A stretch of DNA of 64,000 nucleotides from Rhizobium sp. SL86 (GCF_026672545.1 NZ_JAPPRJ010000009.1:186001-250000), one strand, 5' to 3'. Counted from the stretch's first letter, positions 16,086 to 24,393 are shown. The notes: a model not told the origin generated them from the sequence alone. Program-made: numbers and translations.

Positions 16086-16192
16086 GACCGGCACCGGCGA
16101 TGGCGCGTGCCCAGCGCGACAGGCTTTGATTTTTGCCGGTGCCTGTGTCAGGGAGGCCGGAATTTCTATCCGGAAGACCGCAGGTTAAGATC

Positions 16193-17041
16193 ATGGCAGG
16201 AACCAACAGTGAGCGCGAACTTTTGGCCGAAGGCCCGGCGATCATTCTCGTCGAGCCGCAGCTCGGCGAAAATATCGGCATGGTGGCCCGCGCCATGGCA
16301 AACTTCGGGCTCGCCGAACTGCGCCTCGTCAACCCGCGGGACGGCTGGCCGAGCGAGAAGGCGCAGGCCGCCGCCGCCAAGGCCGATCACGTCATCGAAC
16401 GGACGACGGTTTTTGCCACACTCGAAGAAGCGCTGACCGATCTCAATTTCGTTTATGCCACGACCGCTCGCCAGCGCGACGGGTTCAAGCAGGTTCGTTC
16501 GCCGGTGACGGCGGCGCAGACCCTGCGCCAGCGTTTTGTCGCAGGCGAGAGGACCGGCATTCTCTTCGGCCGCGAACGCTGGGGCCTGACCAACGAGGAG
16601 GTGGCGCTGGCCGACGAGATCGTCACCTTCCCGGTCAATCCCGCCTTTGCTTCCCTCAACATTGCCCAGGCCGTGCTGTTGATGTCCTACGAGTGGATGA
16701 AGAGCGGCATGGAGGATGAGGCAGCGACACCGTTCCAGGCCGTCGACCAGAAGCCCGCCACAAAGGAACAGCTTTTCGGTTTCTTCGAGCAGATCGAGGA
16801 GGCGCTGGATTCGCGCAATTATTTCCACCCGCCCACAAAAGTGCCGAAGATGATCGACAATCTCCGCGCTGTCCTCTCCCGGCCGGGTTTCACCGAACCG
16901 GAAATCAGCGTGCTGCGCGGCGTGATCTCCTCGCTCGATCAGTTCCAGCGCCGCTGGCCAAAGGGGCAGAAGCCGCAGGTCGAGGATAAGGGGCACGATG
17001 GGCATGGAAACGAAGGGCATGGAAACGACGACAACGGCTGA
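16193..17041 (+). CDS. TrmJ-type tRNA/rRNA 2'-O-methyltransferase
   Basis: This SPOUT-class methyltransferase has 282 residues and closely matches TrmJ, which methylates the ribose of position 32 in tRNAs. The N-terminal V-E-P-Q-L-G-E-N-I-G-M-V-A-R-A-M motif near residues 20-35 and the knot motifs G-I-L-F-G-R-E-R-W-G-L and N-P-A-F-A-S-L-N-I-A-Q-A-V identify the family. The C-terminus carries a Gly/His/Asn/Asp-rich tail encoded by a 15-base tandem repeat. The last 44 bases overlap murI in another frame. The start at 16193 places the SAM-fold at its usual distance; the upstream extension is unlikely. Confidence 0.92.
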   Translation: MAGTNSERELLAEGPAIILVEPQLGENIGMVARAMANFGLAELRLVNPRDGWPSEKAQAAAAKADHVIERTTVFATLEEALTDLNFVYATTARQRDGFKQVRSPVTAAQTLRQRFVAGERTGILFGRERWGLTNEEVALADEIVTFPVNPAFASLNIAQAVLLMSYEWMKSGMEDEAATPFQAVDQKPATKEQLFGFFEQIEEALDSRNYFHPPTKVPKMIDNLRAVLSRPGFTEPEISVLRGVISSLDQFQRRWPKGQKPQVEDKGHDGHGNEGHGNDDNG

Positions 17042-17825
17042 CCTGAAACCGGTTCTGGTCTTCGATTCCGGCATTGGCGGACTGACAGTGCTGCGCGAGG
17101 CGCGCGTGCTGATGCCCGAGCGCGGTTTTATCTATGTGGCCGACGATGCCGGCTTTCCTTATGGCGGTTGGGAGGAGGAGGCGCTGAAGGCGCGTATCCT
17201 CGCGCTGTTTGGCGAACTTCTGCAGCGTTATGCCCCGGAACTCTGCATCATCGCCTGCAATACGGCCTTCACGCTCGCCGGTGCCGACCTGCGTGCCGCT
17301 TTCCCTGGGATGACCTTTGTCGGCACCGTGCCGGCGATCAAGCCGGCCGCGGAGCGCACCCGCTCCGGTCTCGTGTCGGTGCTGGCGACGCCCGGCACGG
17401 TGAAGCGCGCCTATACGCGCGATCTCATCCAGTCCTTCGCCTCGCAATGCCATGTCCGCCTGGTCGGTTCGGAAAATCTGGCCCGCATGGCGGAAGCCTA
17501 TATCCGCGGCGAGACGGTTTCGGACGAGGCGGTGCGCGCCGAGATCGCGCCCTGCTTTGTGGAGAAGGACGGGGTCCGAACCGACATTGTCGTTTTGGCC
17601 TGTACGCATTATCCCTTCATGGCCAATCTCTTCCGCAAGCTTGCGCCCTGGCCGGTCGACTGGCTCGATCCGGCTGAAGCGATCGCCCGACAGGCCCGGC
17701 GGCTGGTGTCGATTGCCGAGCATGCCGATCATCCCGACGCCTATGATTTTGCCGTCTTCACCTCTGAGGCGCCGGATTTTTCCACCCGACGGCTGATGCA
17801 AGGTTTTGGTTTGCGGGTTATGTAA
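16998..17825 (+). CDS. murI: Glutamate racemase
   Basis: MurI makes D-glutamate for peptidoglycan by a two-base mechanism. The 275-residue protein has V-F-D-S-G-I-G-G-L-T-V (catalytic Asp and Ser) near residues 21-31, the first catalytic cysteine in I-I-A-C-N-T-A near residue 87 and the second in L-A-C-T-H-Y-P near residue 201. The usual P-Y-G motif before the first Cys is present as F-P-Y-G-G. Three starts are possible (16998, 17004, 17019); all lie inside the end of the TrmJ-type gene, so the exact N-terminus is uncertain. The overlap implies translational coupling. Confidence 0.95.
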   Translation: MGMETKGMETTTTADLKPVLVFDSGIGGLTVLREARVLMPERGFIYVADDAGFPYGGWEEEALKARILALFGELLQRYAPELCIIACNTAFTLAGADLRAAFPGMTFVGTVPAIKPAAERTRSGLVSVLATPGTVKRAYTRDLIQSFASQCHVRLVGSENLARMAEAYIRGETVSDEAVRAEIAPCFVEKDGVRTDIVVLACTHYPFMANLFRKLAPWPVDWLDPAEAIARQARRLVSIAEHADHPDAYDFAVFTSEAPDFSTRRLMQGFGLRVM

Positions 17826-17960
17826 GACATCGCGACATTGTGGCGCAGGCGCAACAGTGGTTGCCGTTTTTCTGCAAATCCAGATTGCAGACTTGCGAGC
17901 CGGAAAAGCATGTGTCACCTTTCCCTCGTCCGTAACTCTCGAAGAGAAAGGAGGCGCAGC

Positions 17961-18071
17961 ATGACCGATTTTACCCCGCAGATGCGCCTCGCCGGCGGAC
18001 ATGTGGCCATCCGAGCACAGGTGCTATCCGGCACATTTGAGTGCGGCCATTATCAGGCGATTTTCGCCTGA
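17961..18071 (+). CDS. Possible 36-residue small protein with strong ribosome-binding site
   Basis: An ATG preceded by AAAGGAGG at six bases opens a 36-codon frame that ends in a TGA lying inside a small hairpin (TCAGGCGA-TTT-TCGCCTGA, 18053-18071). The predicted peptide is neutral to slightly basic with one Cys near its end and no membrane helix. I know no family for it. The ideal Shine-Dalgarno sequence is the main evidence; the hairpin at the stop could end a short transcript. It could instead be a leader peptide or a small RNA. The gap between murI and the DUF1127 gene (17826-18217) holds nothing else I can recognise. Confidence 0.45.
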   Translation: MTDFTPQMRLAGGHVAIRAQVLSGTFECGHYQAIFA

Positions 18072-18217
18072 TTTCCCAGCCACTTGGCGCTTTAACCTCA
18101 ACCTGACCGACGCAACGGAACCATCGTGCACGTCCGCGTGACGTCACCATGCCTTTCCGCGCGTTTTTTCCAACCCGAAAAGGACCCGCCGCTGTGATGC
18201 CGCGGGAATGAAGATCT

Positions 18218-18457
18218 ATGTCCAGGATACACTCTTTGGTTGCCGACGCTGTCGGCGATCTGCATCGCGAATACGGCTTCTGGCGCGTTGCCCGCGCGCT
18301 CGTCGCATCCGCTCTGAAGGAGCGCCGCAAGCAAAACGATCTGAGGTACTTCTCCGATCGCATGCTGCGCGACATCGGCGTGCCCGACAACGAACTCTCC
18401 AGGGAGTATCGGATGATCAAGGAGCCGATGGTCTATTGGCTGGGGTTCCGTCTGTGA
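18218..18457 (+). CDS. DUF1127 domain small protein
   Basis: This 79-residue basic protein ends in the DUF1127 domain: L-R-Y-F-S-D-R-M-L-R-D-I-G-V near residues 41-54 is the family signature (x-L-L-x-D-I-G-x). DUF1127 proteins of alphaproteobacteria are small RNA-binding or phosphate-related regulators; CcaF1 of Rhodobacter is the studied member and influences RNA turnover. Here the role is inferred. Directly after the stop come two CCTCCC-containing hairpins (separate entry), the arrangement described for CcaF1 and its 3'-derived small RNAs. Confidence 0.88.
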   Translation: MSRIHSLVADAVGDLHREYGFWRVARALVASALKERRKQNDLRYFSDRMLRDIGVPDNELSREYRMIKEPMVYWLGFRL

Positions 18458-18463
18458 CCCGCG

Positions 18464-18525
18464 CCCCTCCCTGAAGGGGAGGTTCCGATCGGCAACCCTC
18501 CCGCCGCCGTCGCGGCGGGAGGGTT
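18464..18525 (+). ncRNA. CCUCCC hairpin pair after DUF1127 gene, cuckoo/CcsR-like small RNA and terminator
   Basis: Seven bases after the DUF1127 stop lies a hairpin with stem CCTCCC (18466-18471) and GGGAGG (18477-18482) and a five-base loop. A second, stronger hairpin at 18494-18525 (AACCCTCCCGCCGC / GCGGCGGGAGGGTT) is followed by a T-containing tract and should terminate transcription. Anti-Shine-Dalgarno CCUCCC hairpins downstream of DUF1127 genes are the mark of the alphaproteobacterial cuckoo RNA family (CcsR RNAs of Rhodobacter). Classification here rests on that layout only. Confidence 0.5.
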
Positions 18526-18554
18526 TGCTCGTTTCTTCTGACAGGAGCCCAGCC

Positions 18555-19027
18555 ATGACCATTTTCACATTGCGACAGCTTGGCCCGGATGATTCGGCCG
18601 AGGCGGCCCGTGTGCACCGCGCCTCCTTTAACGATCGACTGCCATGGCTTTCCGACCTGCATACTCCGCAGGAGGATCACGCTTTCTGGCGGGATCACCT
18701 CCTGACGGGGTGTTCCGTCTACGGCGCCTTTGGCAACAGGCATTTGCTCGGTGTCATTGCCTTCCGGTCCGGTTGGATCGATCAGCTTTACGTCTTGCCC
18801 CCGCCCAGGGGCAGGGGATCGGTGCGGCTCTTCTCAGCAAAGCCAAGCTCGGGCAGATCAGCCTCGATCTATGGACCTTCCAGACGAACGGACCGGCCCA
18901 GCGCTTTTACGAATCGCACGGTTTTATCGCCGTGGAAGAGACCGACGGGCAAACCAATGAAGAGCGCGAGCCGGACGTGCGTTATCGTTGGCTGGCGCCG
19001 GGTCAGGCCGGGTCCTGCGCCACATGA
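18555..19027 (+). pseudogene. GNAT acetyltransferase, frameshifted
   Basis: The frame starting at the ATG at 18555 (AGGAG upstream) encodes the first part of a GNAT N-acetyltransferase up to I-D-Q-L-Y-V-L-P-P. The next family motif, the acetyl-CoA loop Q-G-Q-G-I-G-A-A-L-L, then F-Y-E-S-H-G-F, is found only in a different frame, which ends at 19027. One base is missing in the run of C around 18798-18806; adding one would give a continuous protein of about 157 residues. This is either a real inactivating mutation or a sequencing error in a C-rich stretch. The 3' end overlaps the convergent VOC gene. Confidence 0.85.
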
Positions 19028-19380
19028 TACACCCGCAGACGGTGTCCGTCCGGGTCGGCAGCCGTGAAGGTCCGGCCGAAGTCCATGGTGGTTGGCGCCT
19101 GCAGGATCGTCACCGCCTTGTTTTGCCAATCCTGATGAACGGCATTGACCTCGTCGTCCGTCTCACAGGTCAGAACGAATTCGCTGGCGCCGGTTGTTCC
19201 TGATGTGGTCGGTTCGACCCCGCGCCGATCCCAGAGCCCCAGTTTGAAGCCGCCCGGCAGGACGAACATGGCAAAGGTGGTCGAGGTTTCGACCGGCGGC
19301 GTGTTCATGAGGGTCTGGTAGAAGCGGCTGCTTTCGGCAACGCTGTTCACATGAAGAAGAATGAAGTTTGCGGGTTTCAA
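19003..19380 (-). CDS. VOC (glyoxalase/bleomycin-resistance fold) protein
   Basis: The 125-residue protein has the vicinal-oxygen-chelate fold: it opens with F-I-L-L-H-V-N-S-V-A-E-S-S-R-F-Y and ends with G-R-T-F-T-A-A-D-P-D-G-H-R-L-R-V-Y, the two beta-alpha-beta modules. It resembles PhnB/drug-resistance-type members rather than lactoylglutathione lyase. The only suitable start is a TTG at 19380, supported by GGAGG nine bases upstream. It follows the WYL regulator gene by 47 bases on the same strand, so the regulator may control it. The substrate is unknown. Confidence 0.85.
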   Translation of the reverse strand: MKPANFILLHVNSVAESSRFYQTLMNTPPVETSTTFAMFVLPGGFKLGLWDRRGVEPTTSGTTGASEFVLTCETDDEVNAVHQDWQNKAVTILQAPTTMDFGRTFTAADPDGHRLRVYHVAQDPA

Positions 19381-19427
19381 GATGTTGGCCTCCTGTGTTG
19401 AGGCCGAAGAACTATCGCCGTCGGCTG

Positions 19428-20138
19428 TCAGATTCTGTCAGTAGTCACGGCCGGTGCGCCGCCTTTCTGCAAGGCCCGCCATTCCTGCAGAAGCACGGCC
19501 TTGCGCCGGGGATAACGTTCGCCGTTTGGGCTGAGATCGCTGATCCGATCGGCGCGGAAATGGCGAAAATCCTGCCGCGTCTCGCACCAGGCGATGAGAA
19601 CGCGCACCTGATCGAAGTATCCGAGTGCGAATGGCCAGACGGTACGCCGCGTCGCCGCACCGGACAGATCCCGGTAGTCAAAGGTCAGCTTTCGCCCGTG
19701 CCGGATCGCCTCGCGCAGCGGCTTGAGATCTGCCGGGAGATGCGGCTCGGCGGGCGAGGGGCCAATGAGAAGCTGGTTGTCATCGAACTGCGTGCGCAGG
19801 CTTTGGGGCAGGACGGCGGTGATGCGCGAAAGCGCGGTGTTCGCGGCCGTTGCCAGCGAGTCGTCGCCGCGCGCCGACACCCAGCGCATGCCCAGAACGA
19901 GTGCCTCCAGTTCCTCTTCCGAAAACATCATGGTGGGCAGCAGGAAGCCGGATTTCAGCACGTAGCCAAGCCCGGGTTCGCCGCGAATATCGGCGCCTTG
20001 TGCGCGCAGTGTCGCGATGTCGCGGTAGACGCTGCGAAGGGAAATGCCGAGATCCGCCGCCAGCCTCTCGCCGCTCACCGGATGGCGATGCTGTCTGAGC
20101 GTCTGCAACAGCAGAAGAATCCGGTCCGATCTTGCCAT
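19428..20138 (-). CDS. HTH and WYL domain transcriptional regulator (YafY-like)
   Basis: This is a transcription factor of 236 residues. The N-terminal winged helix is typical: R-I-L-L-L-L-Q-T-L, then L-A-A-D-L-G-I-S-L-R-S-V-Y-R-D-I near residues 27-42 as the recognition helix. The C-terminal region from about residue 135 is the WYL ligand-sensing domain (L-T-F-D-Y-R-D-L-S-G, then F-R-A-D-R-I). YafY-like regulators often sit beside VOC or dehydrogenase genes, as here. It is divergent from the LysE gene with 124 bases between them. Confidence 0.9.
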   Translation of the reverse strand: MARSDRILLLLQTLRQHRHPVSGERLAADLGISLRSVYRDIATLRAQGADIRGEPGLGYVLKSGFLLPTMMFSEEELEALVLGMRWVSARGDDSLATAANTALSRITAVLPQSLRTQFDDNQLLIGPSPAEPHLPADLKPLREAIRHGRKLTFDYRDLSGAATRRTVWPFALGYFDQVRVLIAWCETRQDFRHFRADRISDLSPNGERYPRRKAVLLQEWRALQKGGAPAVTTDRI

Positions 20139-20262
20139 TCATCAACCTCGTGTCGCTGTCCGATCTGTCCTAGAGACCAGGCCGATCCCCTATAGCGCAA
20201 ACCTGCTTGCCAAGTCGCGCGATCGGTGGCTTGCTCATCACACAGACAGAAAGGGGATGCCC

Positions 20263-20898
20263 ATGCCGATCGAAAACTGGCTTGCCTTTGTTGCCGCCTC
20301 CGCCGTGATGCTCGCCATTCCGGGGCCGACCATCCTGCTCGTTATCTCCTATGCGCTCTCGCACGGTCGCAAGGTGGCGGCGGCGACGGTGGCCGGTGTG
20401 GCGCTCGGCGATTTCACCGCCATGACCGCTTCCATGCTCGGGCTTGGCGCGCTGCTCGCGACCTCCGCCGCCGCCTTTACCGTGTTGAAGTGGATCGGTG
20501 CGGCCTATCTGATCTATCTCGGCATCAAGTTGTGGCGCGCGCCGGTCGGCGAGGCAAATGATGTCGATGCGCCGGCAGAGACCAACGAACCGGCCTCGCG
20601 CATCTTCCTCCACACCTATGTGGTGACGGCGCTGAACCCGAAAAGCATCGTCTTTTTCGTCGCTTTCCTGCCGCAGTTCTTCGATCTGACCCATCCGCTG
20701 CCGTTGCAGATGGTGATCCTGGAAGCGACCTTCCTCGTGCTGGCCACGCTGAACGCCGCGCTTTACGGCCTGCTCGCCTCCATGGCGCGCGAAACCGTGC
20801 GCAAGCCGAAGGTTCGCCGCATCGTCAACCGCACCGGCGGCTCGTTGATGATCGGCGCCGGTCTTCTGGCTGCCGGTTATCGCCGCGCGGCCGGCTGA
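20263..20898 (+). CDS. LysE/RhtB family amino-acid exporter
   Basis: This is an inner-membrane exporter of 211 residues with five to six hydrophobic helices. The N-terminal signature W-L-A-F-V-A-A-S-A-V-M-L-A-I-P-G-P-T, with the conserved P-G-P, identifies the LysE/RhtB superfamily, which expels lysine, homoserine, threonine or other amino acids. The conserved N-P-K segment occurs in the loop before helix 4 (A-L-N-P-K-S-I-V-F-F). The ATG at 20263 is chosen because AAGGGG lies six bases upstream; the ATG at 20257 abuts that sequence. The substrate is unknown. Confidence 0.92.
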   Translation: MPIENWLAFVAASAVMLAIPGPTILLVISYALSHGRKVAAATVAGVALGDFTAMTASMLGLGALLATSAAAFTVLKWIGAAYLIYLGIKLWRAPVGEANDVDAPAETNEPASRIFLHTYVVTALNPKSIVFFVAFLPQFFDLTHPLPLQMVILEATFLVLATLNAALYGLLASMARETVRKPKVRRIVNRTGGSLMIGAGLLAAGYRRAAG

Positions 20899-21021
20899 TT
20901 GCCTGTTGATCACGCGCTCTTCGGGCGCGCAGAATCGCCGGAGATCTGTTAGAGCAATGCCGGATGGGCTTGGGATGCGCTCGCGCGCTCGGCCCGCGGC
21001 ATGTGAGAAGAGGTCAGTGCA

Positions 21022-22548
21022 GTGCAGGTAGGCATCGATATGGGAACTGTGTCCGGCGGGCAGCCGGCCAAGCTCGATATCGAGGAGCTTCTGGCCACCC
21101 GCCTTCTGGTCCAGGGCAATTCTGGCTCCGGCAAGTCGCATCTCTTGCGCCGCCTGCTCGAACAGTCGGCGCAATGGGTGCAGCAGGTCATCATCGATCC
21201 AGAAGGCGATTTCGTCACGCTGGCGGAAAAATACGGCCATGTGGTTGTCGATGGCGAGCGCACCGAGGCCGAACTGATCGGCATTGCCACCCGCATCCGC
21301 CAGCACCGCGTCTCCTGCGTCCTGACGCTCGAAGGCCTCGATCTCGAAGAACAGATGCGGGCTGCCGGCACCTTCCTCAATGGTCTCTTCGATGCCGACC
21401 GCGAATTCTGGTTTCCGGTTCTGGTCGTGGTCGATGAGGCGCAGATGTTTGCGCCCTCCGTCGGCGGCGATGTTTCCGAAGAAGCGCGAAAACTCTCGCT
21501 CGGCGCGATGACCAACCTGATGTGCCGCGGACGTAAACGCGGGCTCGCCGGCGTCATCGCCACACAGCGTCTGGCAAAACTGGCCAAAAACGTTGCGGCG
21601 GAAGCTTCGAACTTCCTGATGGGCCGTACCTTTCTCGATATCGACATGGCGCGTGCCGCCGATCTTTTAGGCATGGACCGCCGCCAGGCGGAAATGTTCC
21701 GCGACCTGAAGCGCGGCAATTTCGTCGCCCTCGGCCCTGCTCTGTCGCGCCGCCCGCTGCCGATCGTCATCGGCAATGTGGAAACCTCGGCACGCTCGTC
21801 TTCCCCCAAGCTGATGCCGCTGCCCGATGCGCCGCAGGATGTCGAGGACCTGATCTTCACGCCCGATCCGGAGGAATTCATCCGGCCGATCGTGCGCCGC
21901 GCCCCGCCGGCGCCGCGCCCGACGACGGATATTCTCGCCGAACTCTCGCGCTCGACGCCGGCCATGACTGCCGCGCCGCCGGAGCCCAGCCGGCCTCAGC
22001 AGCCGGAGCTTTCGCCGGAGGAACGGGAGGAGCGGCTCTCAGCCGTGCTCTCAGAGATCATCGACGATCCGCAGGCCGCCTATCGGACCGATGCCGTGCT
22101 CTACCAGGATTTCCTCGTGCGCGCCCGCATGCGCCGTATTCCCGGCCAGCCGATGTCGATGCCGGAATTTCGCCGGCGCGTTGCGATATCGCGGGCAGGG
22201 GTGGACGAGGATACTGCCGCGAGCCCTGGCTGGCAGACGGCGCTGGAGCTGTCCGCCCGCGTCTCCGACGATCTGCAGGGCGTGTTCCTGCTGATGGCGA
22301 AGGCGGCGTTGACGGGCGAGCCTTGCCCCTCGGATATGCGTATCGCCAAGGCCTACGGCACCCATTCGGCCCGCCGCGCGCGCCGGCTTCTCGGCTATTT
22401 CGAGGAGCAGAACCTGATCGTGGTGCATGCCGACTTTTCCGGCAAACGCATCGTCGCCTTCCCGGATCTCGACGTGCAGACGGCACCCGGTGCCGCCGAT
22501 GCGACCGATGACGAACCGGTGCGTGTGGACCGGTTCGCTGCGGAGTGA
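21022..22548 (+). CDS. HerA/FtsK-like P-loop ATPase (DUF87-type)
   Basis: The 508-residue protein has a RecA-like motor domain with Walker A G-N-S-G-S-G-K-S-H near residues 32-40, Walker B V-L-V-V-V-D-E-A-Q near residues 134-142, and A-T-Q-R-L as the sensor. This is the HerA/FtsK/VirB4 type of DNA- or RNA-translocating ATPase. A Pro-rich linker near residues 290-330 leads to a separate helical C-terminal region with H-S-A-R-R-A-R-R. No NurA, SIR2 or conjugation gene is next to it, so its partner is unknown. A GTG start with AAGAGG upstream is used. Confidence 0.82.
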   Translation: MQVGIDMGTVSGGQPAKLDIEELLATRLLVQGNSGSGKSHLLRRLLEQSAQWVQQVIIDPEGDFVTLAEKYGHVVVDGERTEAELIGIATRIRQHRVSCVLTLEGLDLEEQMRAAGTFLNGLFDADREFWFPVLVVVDEAQMFAPSVGGDVSEEARKLSLGAMTNLMCRGRKRGLAGVIATQRLAKLAKNVAAEASNFLMGRTFLDIDMARAADLLGMDRRQAEMFRDLKRGNFVALGPALSRRPLPIVIGNVETSARSSSPKLMPLPDAPQDVEDLIFTPDPEEFIRPIVRRAPPAPRPTTDILAELSRSTPAMTAAPPEPSRPQQPELSPEEREERLSAVLSEIIDDPQAAYRTDAVLYQDFLVRARMRRIPGQPMSMPEFRRRVAISRAGVDEDTAASPGWQTALELSARVSDDLQGVFLLMAKAALTGEPCPSDMRIAKAYGTHSARRARRLLGYFEEQNLIVVHADFSGKRIVAFPDLDVQTAPGAADATDDEPVRVDRFAAE

Positions 22549-22553
22549 GAGGT

Positions 22554-23024
22554 TCACCAACGGCTGAGTGCCAACTCCGCGCGAATTTCTGACACCTTGC
22601 GATCTCGGACGGGCAGAATAAATGCCGTCGTGCAGGGGCGTTGCAGAACATTCATCCTTGTCCGGTCCGGTGCCGGCTGATAACGCGCGTTTGTTCCTGG
22701 CGGCCCCCAGATTGTCAACGGGGAGTCTGGTTTCAAGAGAGCGACCAAATGCAGCCCGCTCATCATTTTCCGGTTGCCGAAGGTGGAGTTCGTCCACCCG
22801 ACCGGAATGATGGCCGGTGGATTCCCTTTGAGGACGCTTTCTACGGCCAGCTCAAAACGCGCGTAACCATCAACCACCATGTAGTTCTGCACATCGGCTA
22901 TGACGACGCTGTCTGCATCAGCAACATCGGTTGGGACGAGTTCATGGTTGAGGAGACATGCTTGTGCCGTACTGAGGGTGGCTAGGAGTAAGCCGATGAC
23001 GATCGCACTCTGTTTAAACCACAT
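22554..23024 (-). CDS. Hypothetical secreted protein
   Basis: This 156-residue protein is not recognised. It has a Sec signal peptide (F-K-Q-S-A-I-V-I-G-L-L-L-A-T-L-S-T-A-Q-A) with cleavage before C-L-L-N or just after A-Q-A. The mature part has several beta-like segments (R-F-E-L-A-V-E-S-V-L-K-G) and two more cysteine positions, and looks like a small periplasmic beta-domain. The stop is six bases from the stop of the convergent ATPase gene. GC content is slightly lower than its neighbours. Confidence 0.7.
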   Translation of the reverse strand: MWFKQSAIVIGLLLATLSTAQACLLNHELVPTDVADADSVVIADVQNYMVVDGYARFELAVESVLKGNPPAIIPVGWTNSTFGNRKMMSGLHLVALLKPDSPLTIWGPPGTNARYQPAPDRTRMNVLQRPCTTAFILPVRDRKVSEIRAELALSRW

Positions 23025-23069
23025 CGCGATGCCTTACCTTCGGTTCAACTGCACCTCAACTGTGGACGG

Positions 23070-24317
23070 TCAGGCATGTGCCCGTTCTTCCCACACCTTC
23101 ACCAGTTCCACGATCGCCTTCACCGAGGTCTCCATGTCCTGCACGCTCACCCATTCGAGCGGCGAGTGATAGGCATGGCCGCCGGTAAAGATGTTGGGGC
23201 AGGGCAGGCCCATGAAGGAAAGCCGCGAGCCATCCGTGCCGCCGCGGATGCTGGTGATCTTCGGCTCGAGCCCGACTCGGCGGGTGGCTTCGATCAGGTT
23301 CTCCATCACCTCCGGGTGCCGGTCGAGCACGATCTTCATGTTGCGGTACTGCTGCTTGACCGTGAAGCTGTGCGTGGAGCCGGGATAGGCTTTCATCACC
23401 TCTTCGGTGATCGCCTTCAGCAACTCCTCTTTCTCAATGAGGCCCTCCTCGGTGAAATCGCGAATGATGAAACCGAGATCGGCACTCTCCATGGCGCCGC
23501 TGATGCCAACGGGATGGATGAAACCCTGGCGGCCTTCGGTCGTCTCCGGCGCCTGGTCCTTCGGCAGGCGGGCGACGATGTCGGCGGCGATCTTGATGGC
23601 GTTCTCCATCTTGTTCTTGGCGGTGCCGGGATGGATCGCGATGCCCTTGATCGTGATCGTGACGCCATCGGCGGAAAAGGTCTCGTTTTCGATCTCGCCG
23701 ATGGTCGAGCCGTCGAGCGTATAGCCGAAGGCGGCCCCCAGTTTCTTCAGGTCCACCTTGTCGGCGCCACGGCCAATCTCCTCATCTGTGGTGAAGAGGA
23801 TTTTGACTGGCCCATGCGGGATCTCCGGATGGCGCACGAGATGCTGCGCTGCCGTCATGATTTCGGCGACACCCGCCTTGTCGTCGGCGCCGAGCAGCGT
23901 CGTGCCATCGGTCGTGACGATATCGTGGCCGATTTGGTGCGTCAGTTCCGGATGTTCGGCTACCCGGATGACCTGGCTGTCATCGCCGACGAGGCGGATA
24001 TCGCCGCCCTGGTAGTTTCTGACGATCTGGGGCTTGACGCCTGTGCCGGAAAAGTCGGGCGCCGTGTCCATATGGGAACACAAACAGATGGCCGGTACCG
24101 CCTTCGCGCTCGTCGCCGGGATCGTTGCGTAGACATTGCCGTGTTCGTCGAGATGGGCGTCTGCCAGACCGAGCGCCTTCAGTTCCTGCTCGAGGATCCG
24201 ACCGAGGTTCTTCTGCTTTTCCGTGGAGGGCTGCGCAGAAGAGGTCGGGTCGGACTGCGTGTCGATGACGACGTAACGAAGGAAACGGTCGAGGACGGTG
24301 TCGGTTGGGAGAGACAT
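23070..24317 (-). CDS. pepT: Peptidase T (tripeptide aminopeptidase)
   Basis: PepT is a cytoplasmic dizinc M20B aminopeptidase that removes the N-terminal residue of tripeptides. The 415-residue protein has all ligand motifs: S-H-M-D-T-A-P-D (His about residue 82), G-A-D-D-K-A-G (Asp about 145) and T-D-E-E-I-G (Glu pair about 179-180), with R-G-G-T-D-G-S-R-L-S near the end. The ATG at 24317 is chosen; the frame is open two codons further to a TTG. The next gene on this strand, encoding the TerC protein, ends before a separate terminator. Confidence 0.96.
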   Translation of the reverse strand: MSLPTDTVLDRFLRYVVIDTQSDPTSSAQPSTEKQKNLGRILEQELKALGLADAHLDEHGNVYATIPATSAKAVPAICLCSHMDTAPDFSGTGVKPQIVRNYQGGDIRLVGDDSQVIRVAEHPELTHQIGHDIVTTDGTTLLGADDKAGVAEIMTAAQHLVRHPEIPHGPVKILFTTDEEIGRGADKVDLKKLGAAFGYTLDGSTIGEIENETFSADGVTITIKGIAIHPGTAKNKMENAIKIAADIVARLPKDQAPETTEGRQGFIHPVGISGAMESADLGFIIRDFTEEGLIEKEELLKAITEEVMKAYPGSTHSFTVKQQYRNMKIVLDRHPEVMENLIEATRRVGLEPKITSIRGGTDGSRLSFMGLPCPNIFTGGHAYHSPLEWVSVQDMETSVKAIVELVKVWEERAHA

Positions 24318-24393
24318 GGACAATATCCGATTCTGTACAGGTAAAACGTAATCTTAGCCTGCTACGCGCAGAAGGGAATGCCACAAACGACAA

